From Amylostereum areolatum (lineage: Eukaryota; Basidiomycota; Agaricomycetes; Russulales; Stereaceae): a stretch of 64,000 nucleotides of DNA. The notes below the pieces were generated by a model, which saw nothing but the letters and a program-made list of their open reading frames with translations, had not been told where the DNA came from and did no database searches. The DNA is taken from the NCBI GenBank assembly GCA_012932865.1, contig SAXG01000010.1:186001-250000 (forward strand), given 5' to 3'. Positions 22,714-33,554 of this stretch are shown here, in pieces; position 1 is the first letter of the stretch, and each line of letters begins with the position of its first letter. A program made the translations under genes and the position numbers.

Positions 22714-25700
22714 TTAGAATCTGATATATGGTTCCACTAAAAGCGAACGGGCTGATCAGAAAACACTCCCCGAGCAACTATTACGAAGGAAAACTCACCA
22801 TCGCAATCATCCACAGGGTCAAATATCTCTCTGAGATGGTTCAAGCCACCTATCCCCAGATACTTCGGGACATCCGTCTTATCGTCCGACTTTTCCCAGC
22901 CCCCCATGTCTGCGTCCACCTGCAGATAACATCCGATCGGAGGGGAGGACATGTCTTGCCACTTGACGGCGTCCCCTGGCAGGTCCTCAAGTTGTGGCTC
23001 AGCAGCCACTGCGCCATCTTGATCTACCACCGGCGCGCGATTTTCGCAACCCAGGATGACGCATGCGGTCGTGCTTCCAGGTGTGGGGGGAAAGAAATAC
23101 ACCTCCCGTCGTGGCGCCGTACTAGGGAGGAAAGTCGGTTTCTTTGGCACGAGCACGCTCATGTCCTCGGTCGATTGTTTCGAGGCCGTGGGGTCGCGGA
23201 AGAGGCGGATGCGGTAAACTCTGAGCATGACGTCGTTACACGTCAAGAAGAGTTCGTCGGAAGTCCATGTCAAGGTGTAAGGTAGCCTCGACACGGTGCA
23301 CGATTCGCGGGACCCGAGGTCAACCTTGACACGGTGGATGAGAGTGGGTGGGCTTCTGGTGGTCTTACGACCAGAGAGTTTGAATGTGGAGAGTAGGAGG
23401 GCGAGTTTGAGAGGTGGCTTTGAACTTCGTTTCTTGTGCGGTTGAGAAGGGGGTTTGCCTGTCCCCTCAAGGGAAGCGATGTGGAGGTACTGACCGCAAG
23501 GTGAGAAGTGACATTTCATGAAGATGTTCCTCGCTGAAAAGGACGTGTCAGTAAGAGTGTGAGCTTTTCGCGATATCCTAAATTACCATGGGGGGCGGAA
23601 CGCTGTAGTCGTCGCACGAAGTAGGACATATTGAGAAAGTCGGCGAACAGGACGTCGCCTCCCCCAAGTGGCCACACGGCCAATGCCTTCGTAGGATGAA
23701 CCACAGGCGGAGAGGCATAGATCATCAAGTTGAGCGGCTGCGTGAGCTGAAAAATCTTCTTTGGTCGCTGGGAACTATCGTCCGTGTCGAAGACAGAGAA
23801 GGATATCATCTGAGTTTGGTTTGAAGTTCTGCGATAACGAGCGGGGGCGCAGTGCAGCCCGTCGTCGTCCTCTTCCCAATAGACATCCTCGTCTTCTTCG
23901 CTATCGTTACCCGGGTCGCACTGCCCCAACACTGCAAAAGCGGGAAGGACCGACTCGACTGATGAACTTGAGTCAGAGCCCGCCGGGTCGGAGCCCAAGT
24001 TAGAGGCTATTTCGTCGGCGTCGTCGCGGTCGTCTACCTCTGACTCCGCATCATCATCGTTTTCACCAGTGGACTGCGAAGAAAGGTCCGATTGGTTCGA
24101 TTGGTTCCGATTGGTCCGATTGGTCCAGGTCGTCCGAGTCCGAGTCATCCAGAATGTCATCTGTCAAGCCTGCCCACGGGGTCATCGTGTCGTCCTCGTA
24201 CTCGGGGTAACTATCTTGCACAGTGGACCCGTCGCTCCAATCTTCATATGCTTCCTCGTCCGATGCCTCTTCGTCCTCGTCGCCATCGGAAGAAGATGAC
24301 TCGGAAGAATCGACATTGCTGTCCATATCATCGTCTTCATCGTCACTCCGTTCAGCTACGCCGTGACCGGTGGTTTCTTTGGAACCAGGAAGGTCTGTAC
24401 TATCAGGAGGGCACCTGGAGAGATTGCGAAGCCACTTGCGAATGTCCTTCGCCGTAACAGCTTTTCTGCTCGCGATGACCGTGAAAGGCCCCCTCCTTGC
24501 GAATTCCTCAAAATAGTCAGGGTACCCATTTGTCTGAGCGTTAAGGCCTACGAGCGGGTGGTATTCGTCTTGGTCGTTCAGCGCAAAGAGCTGAGCACCA
24601 ATTCGCAGAAACTGGCAATCTGGGCTGAACATCGCGGCATTACACATCGATCGCATCGTCGAGGCATCTGGAGCCCTGGAATAGAAACGCCAGTTCGTAG
24701 CATCGTCAGTTGTGTGTATAGTTTGTTGAGTGCAGATGGGGACAGAAGGGGGTTCCATCTTCCAGTGTTCGCAGATAAAGTGAAGTGCGCCTTCATTTTG
24801 CGAGCTGCTTACTCGTGTTAGCTAGAAAAAGTGGCCATTGAGAGAAAATCAACCTACATAAAACGGAGGACCCTATGCCTGTCACCAGCTGTGTCAAATC
24901 CCTCGAAGTATTCGCCTGAAGCACGTTGTCCTTTGGGCGCCTCGAGCCGGAAGGATGTGTAGCGTCCCTTAAACTTGGACAGGAAGTTGCTAGAGCAAAG
25001 AGAGCCCCACCAACATCGATCCACCTCTCCACGGTATGGCAGAATCGCACAATTTGGTTCTGCATTCCTGCAGCTTCCACAGCTAAGGAATTCCCGCCAG
25101 TCGTGGACGAAGGCACGATAACATCGCCGGATATCTTGGCCGCGCGCAGAGTTCTGAACGAACCAAGATGGGAAGGCGCGGAGGAGGTAAGTACAGCAAT
25201 GGTCTTCCTTGCCGTCCAACTCGACATTGAAGACGTCAAATTTGCCATCGACCCACAGACATTGGACCTGAATCCAAGTCTGGAAGTTTGGGGAGTCAAC
25301 GAAGGCTTCGACTCTTCCCAGAAGGTTGTTACACTCCGGAACTTCGACTTCCTCGAGGTGCTTGTTCCAGTATTTGGCAGCATATTGGATAAAACGGTGT
25401 TCCTGAACTGGAACGCCAGAGGAATCGAGCCATTGCTCTGTAGTACCATGCTTGCTGAGCAAGTTGGCGTACTTCGGCTGCGAAAGAGAGCGTAGACAGG
25501 CGTCGGCGATGACATAAGGTGAAATGCGAAGATCGGGGTCCGAAGGATTGAGAACACCGCCATGTCTAAGCAAGAACTCGAATACGCTGGCGTGACTGAG
25601 GCAGCATATTTGGTCGCCATCATCATCGGAAAAAACCAGGATTAGAGGGTGGAATATCTTCTGCAGGTTAACAATAATCGGCAAATTTTCGCATTTGAGG

Positions 25701-27966
25701 GAATCTGTTTGAGAACGGCTTTCCAGCAATCCTACCGCCTGGCGGACTTCTTCTAGGCGTAAGGGTCGTCGAGAGAATGCGATTAACGCAAATATTTTTC
25801 TGCCATAAAGAAGGACATCAATCATCATGATTTTACTAGCAAAAGAAAGGCAAAATATACCTCGCAAATGGTCGACAGGACCCTTCAATGCGATCGAAGA
25901 TTCGTTTGTAGTAATCGTCCATCTGTAGTGGAAGGCAGGTTTCCACTATAAGCCTTCTCTCCCGTGGTGTATTGGCCTTGAGCGTTTCATCGACCATCCA
26001 CCTAGCCCATAAAAAGTTGCCTTGGGCGTTTAAGAGCATCTTGGATATCTTGACGACCAGATCGACATTGTTCTCGTCCCCATCCTCACGGTCTATCTCT
26101 GCTGGTAGGATCTGGTCCAAGAGATTTTCGAAGAGGTAGGCTATAACGTCCTTCTTGGCATATGGCGTTATGTCTATGGTGAGAGGGGAGTGTGATGCCA
26201 GAGCATCTCGGATACACGCTCGGTCTTGACTACTGTAGCAGATACGCACGCTGGTGGGAAAATTCTTGCTGAGTTCACCTAAGAACTTCAGAATCTGCAA
26301 AGCCTCCTCCCATCTAGCTTTACCCATTATAATTTCGTCCAAGCCATCGAGGAAAACATATGTGAGAGGCGAAGTTTGTATGAGATGCTTGATAAGGGTC
26401 TTCACGTCGGCGATGCCAGGCAGGTCCCTCAGTTGGTGTCTCCAGCGGTCGGCTAGTGCGTCGTCCATTTTGTTCGAGCCCAGCCAGTAACAGTCAAGCA
26501 GCTGTTCGGCAAGAAGACACAACGTGTCGCGAGCAAAAATCTTCGGTTGATCAAACTGGTAAAAATGATAAGCAATTGCTGCCTGTGGATTGGAGCTCCT
26601 GATGGATTCTATGATCCGCGAGCAGAGGATGGATTTTCCACAGCCCTGGGGGGAATGCAACCATAGGACGGGAGAGCTTGCGGTACCGTTTTTCCAAGCC
26701 GAGCACTCGTCGTGCTCGTCAAGCCAGCTGCATGTCCCTTCCATCCAGTGGCTAAGGTTGTCTGCATGCCTTCTACGGTTTGTTTTCGGCCGCTTTCTGT
26801 ATGCCATTACTGAGCCAGGCACGAATTTTTTCGTAGCGCTCCTCTTTGTGTATGCTATAATCAACGTATGCTCCCGTTGTAGCGTGGAATGTACATACTA
26901 TACTGTTGCTGGGTATGCCGTTCCTCGGATTGCTCCCGTTTGCGCTCGGCTTCTGCTCGTTCATGTGCGGCCTGCACCCGTTCGCGTTCGGTCTTCTCAC
27001 GCTCTTGCTGAGCCCTCTCGTTCTCGACGATCCTAGCCATTTTTTCGATATTCTCTGCAGCCGTTTTCACGCCGGCGACAATATCTTCCAGCTTCCTCAT
27101 GGGAGCGGAAGCTATCATTCGTGAGAGAGAGCGACGAACTGTAAAACACCTGTATCAGCAGAAGATTACAGGGTGAGCGACAAAGCAGACACACAGGAGC
27201 GATGGCATTCTTTGTTGACCGTATACCAGAAATGAATCATGGCAGTGTACGATTTGAAGAAGTAATCTTTCATGTCCGGGTGGTCGTAGTAAAGGTTTTC
27301 ATATCTGGGGATACGGTGGAGTTCCACAGAAAGCGACTGCAGCGCATTGTTGATGGTCTCCGATAGCTTTAGGTATCGATGTGCACCCTGTGTAAAACGA
27401 ATGAGCCGGAACGAGACAAATGTATGGGAAGCGCGCTACCTCGACGAACATCTTCACTGCTCCCCAGATGATTGCTAAAGGCAACGGCTGAGCAGAGGCT
27501 GTTTTGTTGACATTTAGAGAACGAATATCGAGATAGGGAACGATCGGGGGTTCTTACCGAATTGGCTGATGATATCCCCGTAGTCCTTGACGATATTCAC
27601 AATTTGGCTTAATATCGTTTTGTTCGCCGTCTTCATCGTCTTCTTTTCCGCCGCCTTTTGGATGATGGCATTCACATCATGGGGGGTCATTCCAGTGCCG
27701 GCGGTGCAGGCAATCTGATATGTATTTCTTGTTTTTGTCAGGCAAGTTTGCATAGTAGTGGCTCCAAGCACTGTCGAATGTGGTTATGCATTTAGGCGGC
27801 TCCCTGAAAGTGAATGAGTACGCAAGGCAGAGAAAAAGCGACCGGGAAGAACATATCGGATGCATGAGCATTGTCTGATGCCAAAGCTGTTACGGAATCC
27901 GAGGTGGGGTCCTGCATCGGATGGGGACGTCGGGAGGTGATCACAGGGTGGAAGTTTAGACAACAA
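22714..27966 (-). CDS. STAND/NACHT NTPase, NLR-like receptor
   Basis: This is a large signal-transduction NTPase of the fungal NLR-like class. The N-terminal domain (start proposed at 27966, MLSKLPPCDH) has TFDSAWSHYYANL and the hallmark LPLAIIWGAVKMFVE, as found ahead of many fungal NACHT modules. A coiled coil (MIASAPMRKLEDIV onward, about 27118-26900) follows. The NACHT core has Walker A SPQGCGKSIL and Walker B YVFLDGLDE. After it come a winged-helix-like part (IFALIAFSRRPLRLEEVRQA) and a long C-terminal region with Asp/Glu/Ser-rich linkers at about 24360-23900. The end VEPYIRF at 22714 comes after a 60-nt intron. An intron at about 26825-26776 joins IRAWL to NNLSHWMEGT. One extra base near 27,721 breaks the frame in the N-terminal domain. 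No WD40 or ankyrin repeats are seen; the ligand and effector are unknown. Confidence 0.85.
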
Positions 27967-28914
27967 ATTCGGAGTTATAGTCTAGGTAGCCAGAACAATG
28001 CCCACAGTCAATATGCCGAGAGAGAGTAGCTTGGTCTATGCAGAGTTAATGAGACCGTGCGATTGGCGAAGGTTTAGACACTGCAGCCTGAGGCTCGGCA
28101 TGGGAAGACGGCAATCGAGATGCCTCGGGCTTTATATGTGAGATGAATGCCCCAAAAACCCTTGGGCCTTTAGAACTGCATGACCATGTTCGGAAGAGGA
28201 ACGGAACGGGAACTTGCAACGGGCTGGAAAAGTCGACTACGCAGTGGCGTGGTCCTTGTCGAAGATCTCTGGAAAGGGTCGATTATTGCACTGGCCAGGC
28301 AGAATGAGAACTGCGCATGGAACATGAGGCCTTGAGGATTGAATAGAGCGGGATGCGTAGGAACGTTATCAATGCCTATGCAGCACTGCAGCAGTGCGTG
28401 GCGCGGTCCCAGGATGATATCATGTTCAAGTTCGAATTCAATGTTAGCTTCGGCATCTCGAAAGCATGTTTGTACATGTTTGTACATACAACCAACTTAA
28501 GTTAGCCTCAACAGTCCCGAAAGGCATCCTTGAGGGCTATGCTAGGCTATGCTGGGCTATGATACTATACCCTGACTATACCTATACTTTCTTCGACCGC
28601 TTCCTCTTCACAAAAGGGCAACAAACGATGACGATGACGAGGTACGACGACGCATTTTGAGGGGTTGGACTGCCTCGCCCACGCCTTCCAACTTCACCAC
28701 AGCCCGTGACAAGTTTCCGTTCCGTTCCTATTCCGAACACACACTCACAGCTCCCTGCAAACTACCCCATTCGTTTATATTCTAGCGGCTCCTTCTAGAT
28801 ACATAAGAGCTGCCAAGGTCTTCAAGTTTGACATCCTCTCATCTCATCTTGCACAGTTGTCAGTGGTCGTCTTCATTCTTACCCGTTCCTCCGTCTTCAG
28901 CGAGCCTCAAAACT
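27967..28914. promoter_or_regulatory. Shared divergent promoter of the STAND and AAA ATPase genes
   Basis: This gap of nearly 950 bases is flanked by two outward-facing genes, so it must carry both promoters. It contains a tandem pair of GTTTGTACAT (about 28468-28487) and three near copies of GGCTATGCT (about 28532-28561). No ORF on either strand has recognisable content. Confidence 0.5.
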
Positions 28915-31181
28915 ATGTCATGTCCCGAACGACCCGAAGATTCCCCTTCGAAGCGAATTACTCGCTACGATGAATAGTATGACTCTACTTACCGAGCATC
29001 CACAATCGCCACTCACCAACGAGTCACCGATAAAACTCCTAGCTTCGATCAGTGTGTCCTCTTCTTGAGTCGTCTCGACTGGGTCCAGGATCGACTAACA
29101 CAACACTTACAGTCGCACACTAAGCACCAAACTTCGCAAGACCAACAAGCCGAAGCCAGAGAAAAGGCCTTCTGGACGGAAGCCAGTCCTGGTCGTTCGA
29201 CGCATCATCGATCGTCGAGGCAACTACTCCCACTCCCAGGTCGACATCAAAAGCGAGACATTATGCAAAGTACTGTTGGAGATAAATGCGGGTGTAGAAG
29301 GGTTGGACCTTACTCGAGACTCACCTACCGTGAGTGAAAATCGCACTCAATGGGCAGTTCTTAACATTGTATTGTGTACAGGCAGATCCCTCGCTTTTCT
29401 TCCACTCCTTGCAAGGTTTGCAGGAGCGACTGGAGATGGCAAAATCGAACACCGCGCCTGACAGTACCCTCGTTGACGACATCGAAGTCGCCATCCAGTT
29501 TATCGCGGAGGATTTTGCATCGACTCTTCTCGACTTTTCGAAACTTATACGCCAACAGGAGATCACCTATGATCTTCTCTGGGCACTGTTCAAACCGAAT
29601 AGTCTTGTCTTCCACTACCATGACCCCACGGAGCAAGAGCGAATCCTCTTTGTGCGGAGCGTCGAGTATACGCAGAGCCAGAATGGTACTCGATATGCCG
29701 CAATAAATTGCGATCTCGTCACAAACGACGGCAGATTATTTGGCCTTGCGCGCGACACTATCGAGATCGACACATTCGCAGGCACGCGCAATATTCAAGA
29801 ACTGGCGGTGTATCCCCTCCAATATCATCCTAACCGGGATGCTATCCGGGAGCGCACCGTCCAAAGAGGGAAACGATACGTTCAGATGCGTCCGCAGAGT
29901 TACCATGAGATCACAGGGCAAGCAATCCGCGCAACGAGCAGCAGCGACTCTATGAAGTTCTATGTGTGTATACCGTTTCTCTTGCGCTTGGTTCACTAGC
30001 TAACCACTTGCCCCCGACCCCAGGTACATGGACGCATCATGGTGGATCCCACGACGTTCCACCGCTACAACCCGCAGTGTCCGTACAACCTCAGAGGTAT
30101 ACCGGTCACTAGAAAGCCACGCATTGACGGACGACCAATATATGATCTGCACGCCGGTCCTGCTAGGGTTCTGCCTTAGTGCGAAGGTGTGGGGTACGTC
30201 CTGTCTTTACGATAGACTGCCTCCGTTTTCATCTGCTATCAGGTGGCTACGCGATGGATCGCTTGAAAAATATCAAGTGGAACGACGAGGCATTCAGCGC
30301 TCTCGTCCTTGGTTCAAAGCAAAAGGATCTCATCCACGCGCTAGTCAAGAATCACGCCGGACATGAAGAACATGGCGAAGAAGGTGATCAAACCACGCGT
30401 CCTGATTTCGACGATATCATCCAGGGTAAAGGCAAGGGCCTTGTCGGCCTGCTTTCCGGACCCCCGGGGTGTGGGAAGACGCTCACTGCCGAAGCCGTTG
30501 CTGAAGTCACTCGCCGGCCGTTGTACATGATTAGCGCGGGCGAACTGGGGACTGACCCGAACGACGTGGACAGCCGGCTGGAGGATATCCTCGAGCTGAC
30601 GCAGCTATGGAACGCAGTACTGCTACTCGACGAGGCCGAAGTATTCTTGCAGCGGCGAGACATAACAAACATCAAGCGTAATGCCCTTGTGGCAATCTTC
30701 CTCCGGCAGCTGGAGTATTACCAGGGCATACTGATCTTAACAACAAACATGGTCCAGCAGTGTGACCCCGCGTTCGAAAGTACGTATGGTGTAGCTTGGG
30801 TTGATATACGGCTAATTTATTGGTCATGCAGGTCGCATTCATTTTTCTGTGCACTATCCAGAACTGGACTTCTCAGCTCGCAAGTCCATTTGGAGAACGT
30901 TCATTGGACGCGCCACAAAGGCCACCTCTGACCACCCCACCGTACTCTACGATGAGGATGTCGATCGCTTGGCTATAAATCCTCTCAATGGCCGCCAGGT
31001 AAGTAGTATGCCTAGTCCCGTCTGGTCGTAGTCCTGACGGCGTTTGAAGATCAAGAACGCGGTCAGCAGCGCACAGTGCATCGCGAGGTCGAAGGGCTCT
31101 CCGCTCAAGATGGAATACATCAATACCGTATTGGAGGTATTGCACGATTGGAAGCAGGCTAAGGATGCTAGTGGCAAGTAG
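28915..31181 (+). CDS. Fungal AAA+ ATPase with N-terminal DUF7025-type region
   Basis: The gene belongs to a large fungal family of soluble AAA ATPases. The N-terminal region has VLVVRRIIDRRGNYSHSQVD and FFHSLQGLQERLEMA, then LLWALFKPNS, YDLLWAL and GRIMVDPTTFHRYNP. The ATPase core follows: IKWNDEAFSALVLG, Walker A SGPPGCGKTLTAEAVAE, Walker B NAVLLLDEAEVFL, sensor-1 LILTTNM, and RIHFSVHYPELD. The end is DWKQAKDASGK at 31181. An intron 29330-29381 separates DLTRDSPT from ADPSLFF. Start 28915 (MSCPERPED) is a guess; the first exons are not resolved. One extra base near 30,095 splits CPYNLR from YRSLESHALTDDQ. The substrate is unknown. Confidence 0.88.
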
Positions 31182-31427
31182 GGCCACCTGGATGGCCAGA
31201 TCTGGGGTCGAGAATACGATCGACAGAGAATCAGGATTGAGATTGAAGGCGTTTCCGTTGTTCACAAGCAACGTAACATAGCACGCATTCAATATATACT
31301 GCCATGGAGAATATAAAACGTGGTGTTCAACCAAAATAAGGATCGCTTGGCCCTCCGGAGACCATCCACACCAGGCAAGTTTAAGTAGGTATATGTACAA
31401 GTCCAACAAGTGGAGATGACGCGTTGA

Positions 31428-31445
31428 CCCTAACCCTAACCCTAA
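31428..31445 (+). promoter_or_regulatory. Interstitial telomere repeat (CCCTAA)x3
   Basis: Three perfect CCCTAA units lie 52 bp upstream of the DNAJC28-like start codon. The array is far too short and too internal to be a chromosome end. It suits a telo-box promoter element or a scar of a repaired break; the first is favoured because a second motif lies by another housekeeping gene at 20564. Confidence 0.6.
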
Positions 31446-31496
31446 TGACTATAGGTAAGCACCGGACACCACCTCCACGCGTTCATCCCAACGTCC

Positions 31497-33007
31497 ATGC
31501 ACCCAGTGCTTAGATTTCCCCTTCCATATCGACGCATTGGCTTTCTCTCCTCCCGATCTCTCTCATGCATACCGCCTACCTCCTCCGACCACCGTGCGAG
31601 CTCGAAGCTTTTTCAGGACGCTGCACGCGAGGAAGCTGCATCCCAGCCACAATCCAAGACGCTTTCCGCCCTCCGCGAGTCCGAAAACTGGACGGGAGAT
31701 GAGAGCATGGAGGATGCTGTGCTCAGGATGCTCGTGGATAAGTACAAAGCCGCTACGCGCGGGAACCATACGCACGGCAGAGGACAAGCTCAAGCAGGCG
31801 CCGCCCAGTGTTTTGTCTGCTGTACCACAGCTTTCCGACGAGAATCTCCCATCATCTACATCGACCTCAACACAAGAAGAAACATCCTCCTTGAGACGTT
31901 CGACTCCGTACGACCCTAACGTACCCCTCATCCCGTCCATCGAAGGCCACCGTCCCTGGCACACAACCTTCAAAGTCCCATCCCACGCGACCTCGAACGT
32001 CAAATACGGCGCGATCCCTACCCCCACTCCGCGTCGTGCCGCATCGACAGCGTCGGACCTCGACGAAAAGACGCGGCGAAAGGAGCGCGAGACTCTCAAA
32101 CGGACGCAGGCGGCGGGGCGGCTGACCCACGCACGCGAGTCAACACTCGATTATCGGCTAGGTATACGCAGCGGACAGCCAAAGCAGGGGTATGCAATCG
32201 CGGGGGGCGGGAGACCGAATCCAGCGAGCGTCAAGGGATGGGTGGGCCTCGTCGAGGAGCGCATAGAGGTAACTTCCCTCCCTAGTTTTTCTTGTCTTTT
32301 CCTTACCAGCTATATCGCTTCTTGAACAGCGAGCACGCCAAGAGGGCCATTTCCGCGTCGTGAAAGGACGTGGAAAGCCGATAGAAAGGCAGACGGACGA
32401 GGGCAACCCGTTCATCGGACGTGAGGAGTTTTTGATGAATCGGATTGTGCAAAGGCAGGGCGCCGCTCCGCCGTGGGTGGAGGTGCAGGGCGGTTTGTTC
32501 TTTCTCCACTGCCGATTTGCATGCGTCTCTAACGAGGATGTAACGGGCATTTTAGAGCTTGAGAGCGCGCTCACCTCATTCCGCACTGTCCTGCGCGACT
32601 CGTGGACCCGGCGCGCCATACGCATGCTCACGGCGCAGCCCCGCTTCGACGCGCTGTCACTCACACTCGCGGATGTGCAAGCGCACCGCGACTCCGAGTG
32701 GGAGGCGCGTGAGCGGGCGTATCACGACACGGCCGTGGGCGAGCTCAACGCACTTGTGCGGAAGTACAACGGCCTGGCGCCGTACGCTGTGCGGAGGGCA
32801 TATTATGTGCTGGGGGTCGAGTTAGAGAAGGTGTATGAGGAGAGTGGGGCGGACGTTCTGGAGGGGGTAATGCGGAGAGTGGAGAGCGGGGATGAAGCTA
32901 TCGGAAGGGGGTATGTGGAGGAGGGTGGGGGCCAGGGTGGAGGCAGGGGCGAGGGAGGTGTGTTGCGTGTGTGGGACGTGATCTTGGGCTGGTTCTGGAG
33001 GCGGTAG
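31497..33007 (+). CDS. DNAJC28-like protein (DUF1992 domain)
   Basis: The N-terminus (MHPVLRFPLPYRRIGFLSSR) is arginine- and serine-rich without acidic residues, as in a mitochondrial presequence. SKLFQDAAREEA and MLVDKYK-PLR follow, a motif typical of this family, then the DUF1992 core: WVGLVEERIERARQEGHF, VKGRGKPIE, NPFIGREEFLMNRIVQRQG, APPWVEVQ. A helical tail has FRTVLRDSWTRRAIRML and ends GWFWRR. No J domain is seen, as in fungal members. Introns at about 32268-32328 and 32488-32557 join in frame. One extra G at 31,749 shifts the frame exactly within DKYK/PLRAG; the conserved motif is complete once it is ignored. The molecular role of the family is unsettled; human DNAJC28 is linked to Golgi tethering. 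Confidence 0.85.
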
Positions 33008-33554
33008 GCCAAGACCCTTTGTGCCGTTATAGATTCCTCTTTACTAGACTACAGAGTGTTTGTATCCGTATCCTATCCAATGTAACAATATGCTGCCACT
33101 CTTAGAATCAACCTTCTCATAACTCAGAACGTCGTGCTCGTCGACGAATTTGAACCAAAGTATATGGGTCCTGTGATACCAGCGACTTCAGACAGAAGTA
33201 CATGGCATATTGGCAAGGCCGGCAAGGCATCATATAACATTGTCATGACATAACGCATGCAAGAAGAAGATACAAATTACAATACAAGGACTGTCCCCTC
33301 CACATAAAAGCATTCCGCATCCGAAAGACGCTCCCTTCGCATCCTGGGCCAACTTCACACTGTCTGATCAGGCCTCAGGCCTCGAGATCTCGATTGAACG
33401 AGAATCCATGGCCAAATCTTGGATACAAGCGCGCGGCCTCCCTGTGCAAAAATACAGATGGTGAAGATCAGCATGGAAGAAAGCGTGCCCGTGAGCTCCA
33501 GTCCGCCATCGCACAAGCCCACCGCATAATCGGCCTCGATGAAAAGTCTCGAAG
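33008..33554. other. Intergenic, convergent 3' region
   Basis: About 550 bases lie between convergent genes. The segment is moderately AT-rich with no supported gene. Confidence 0.4.

Noticed and set aside
31428..31445. Chromosome end
   Set aside because: Only three repeat units, with normal genes on both sides.
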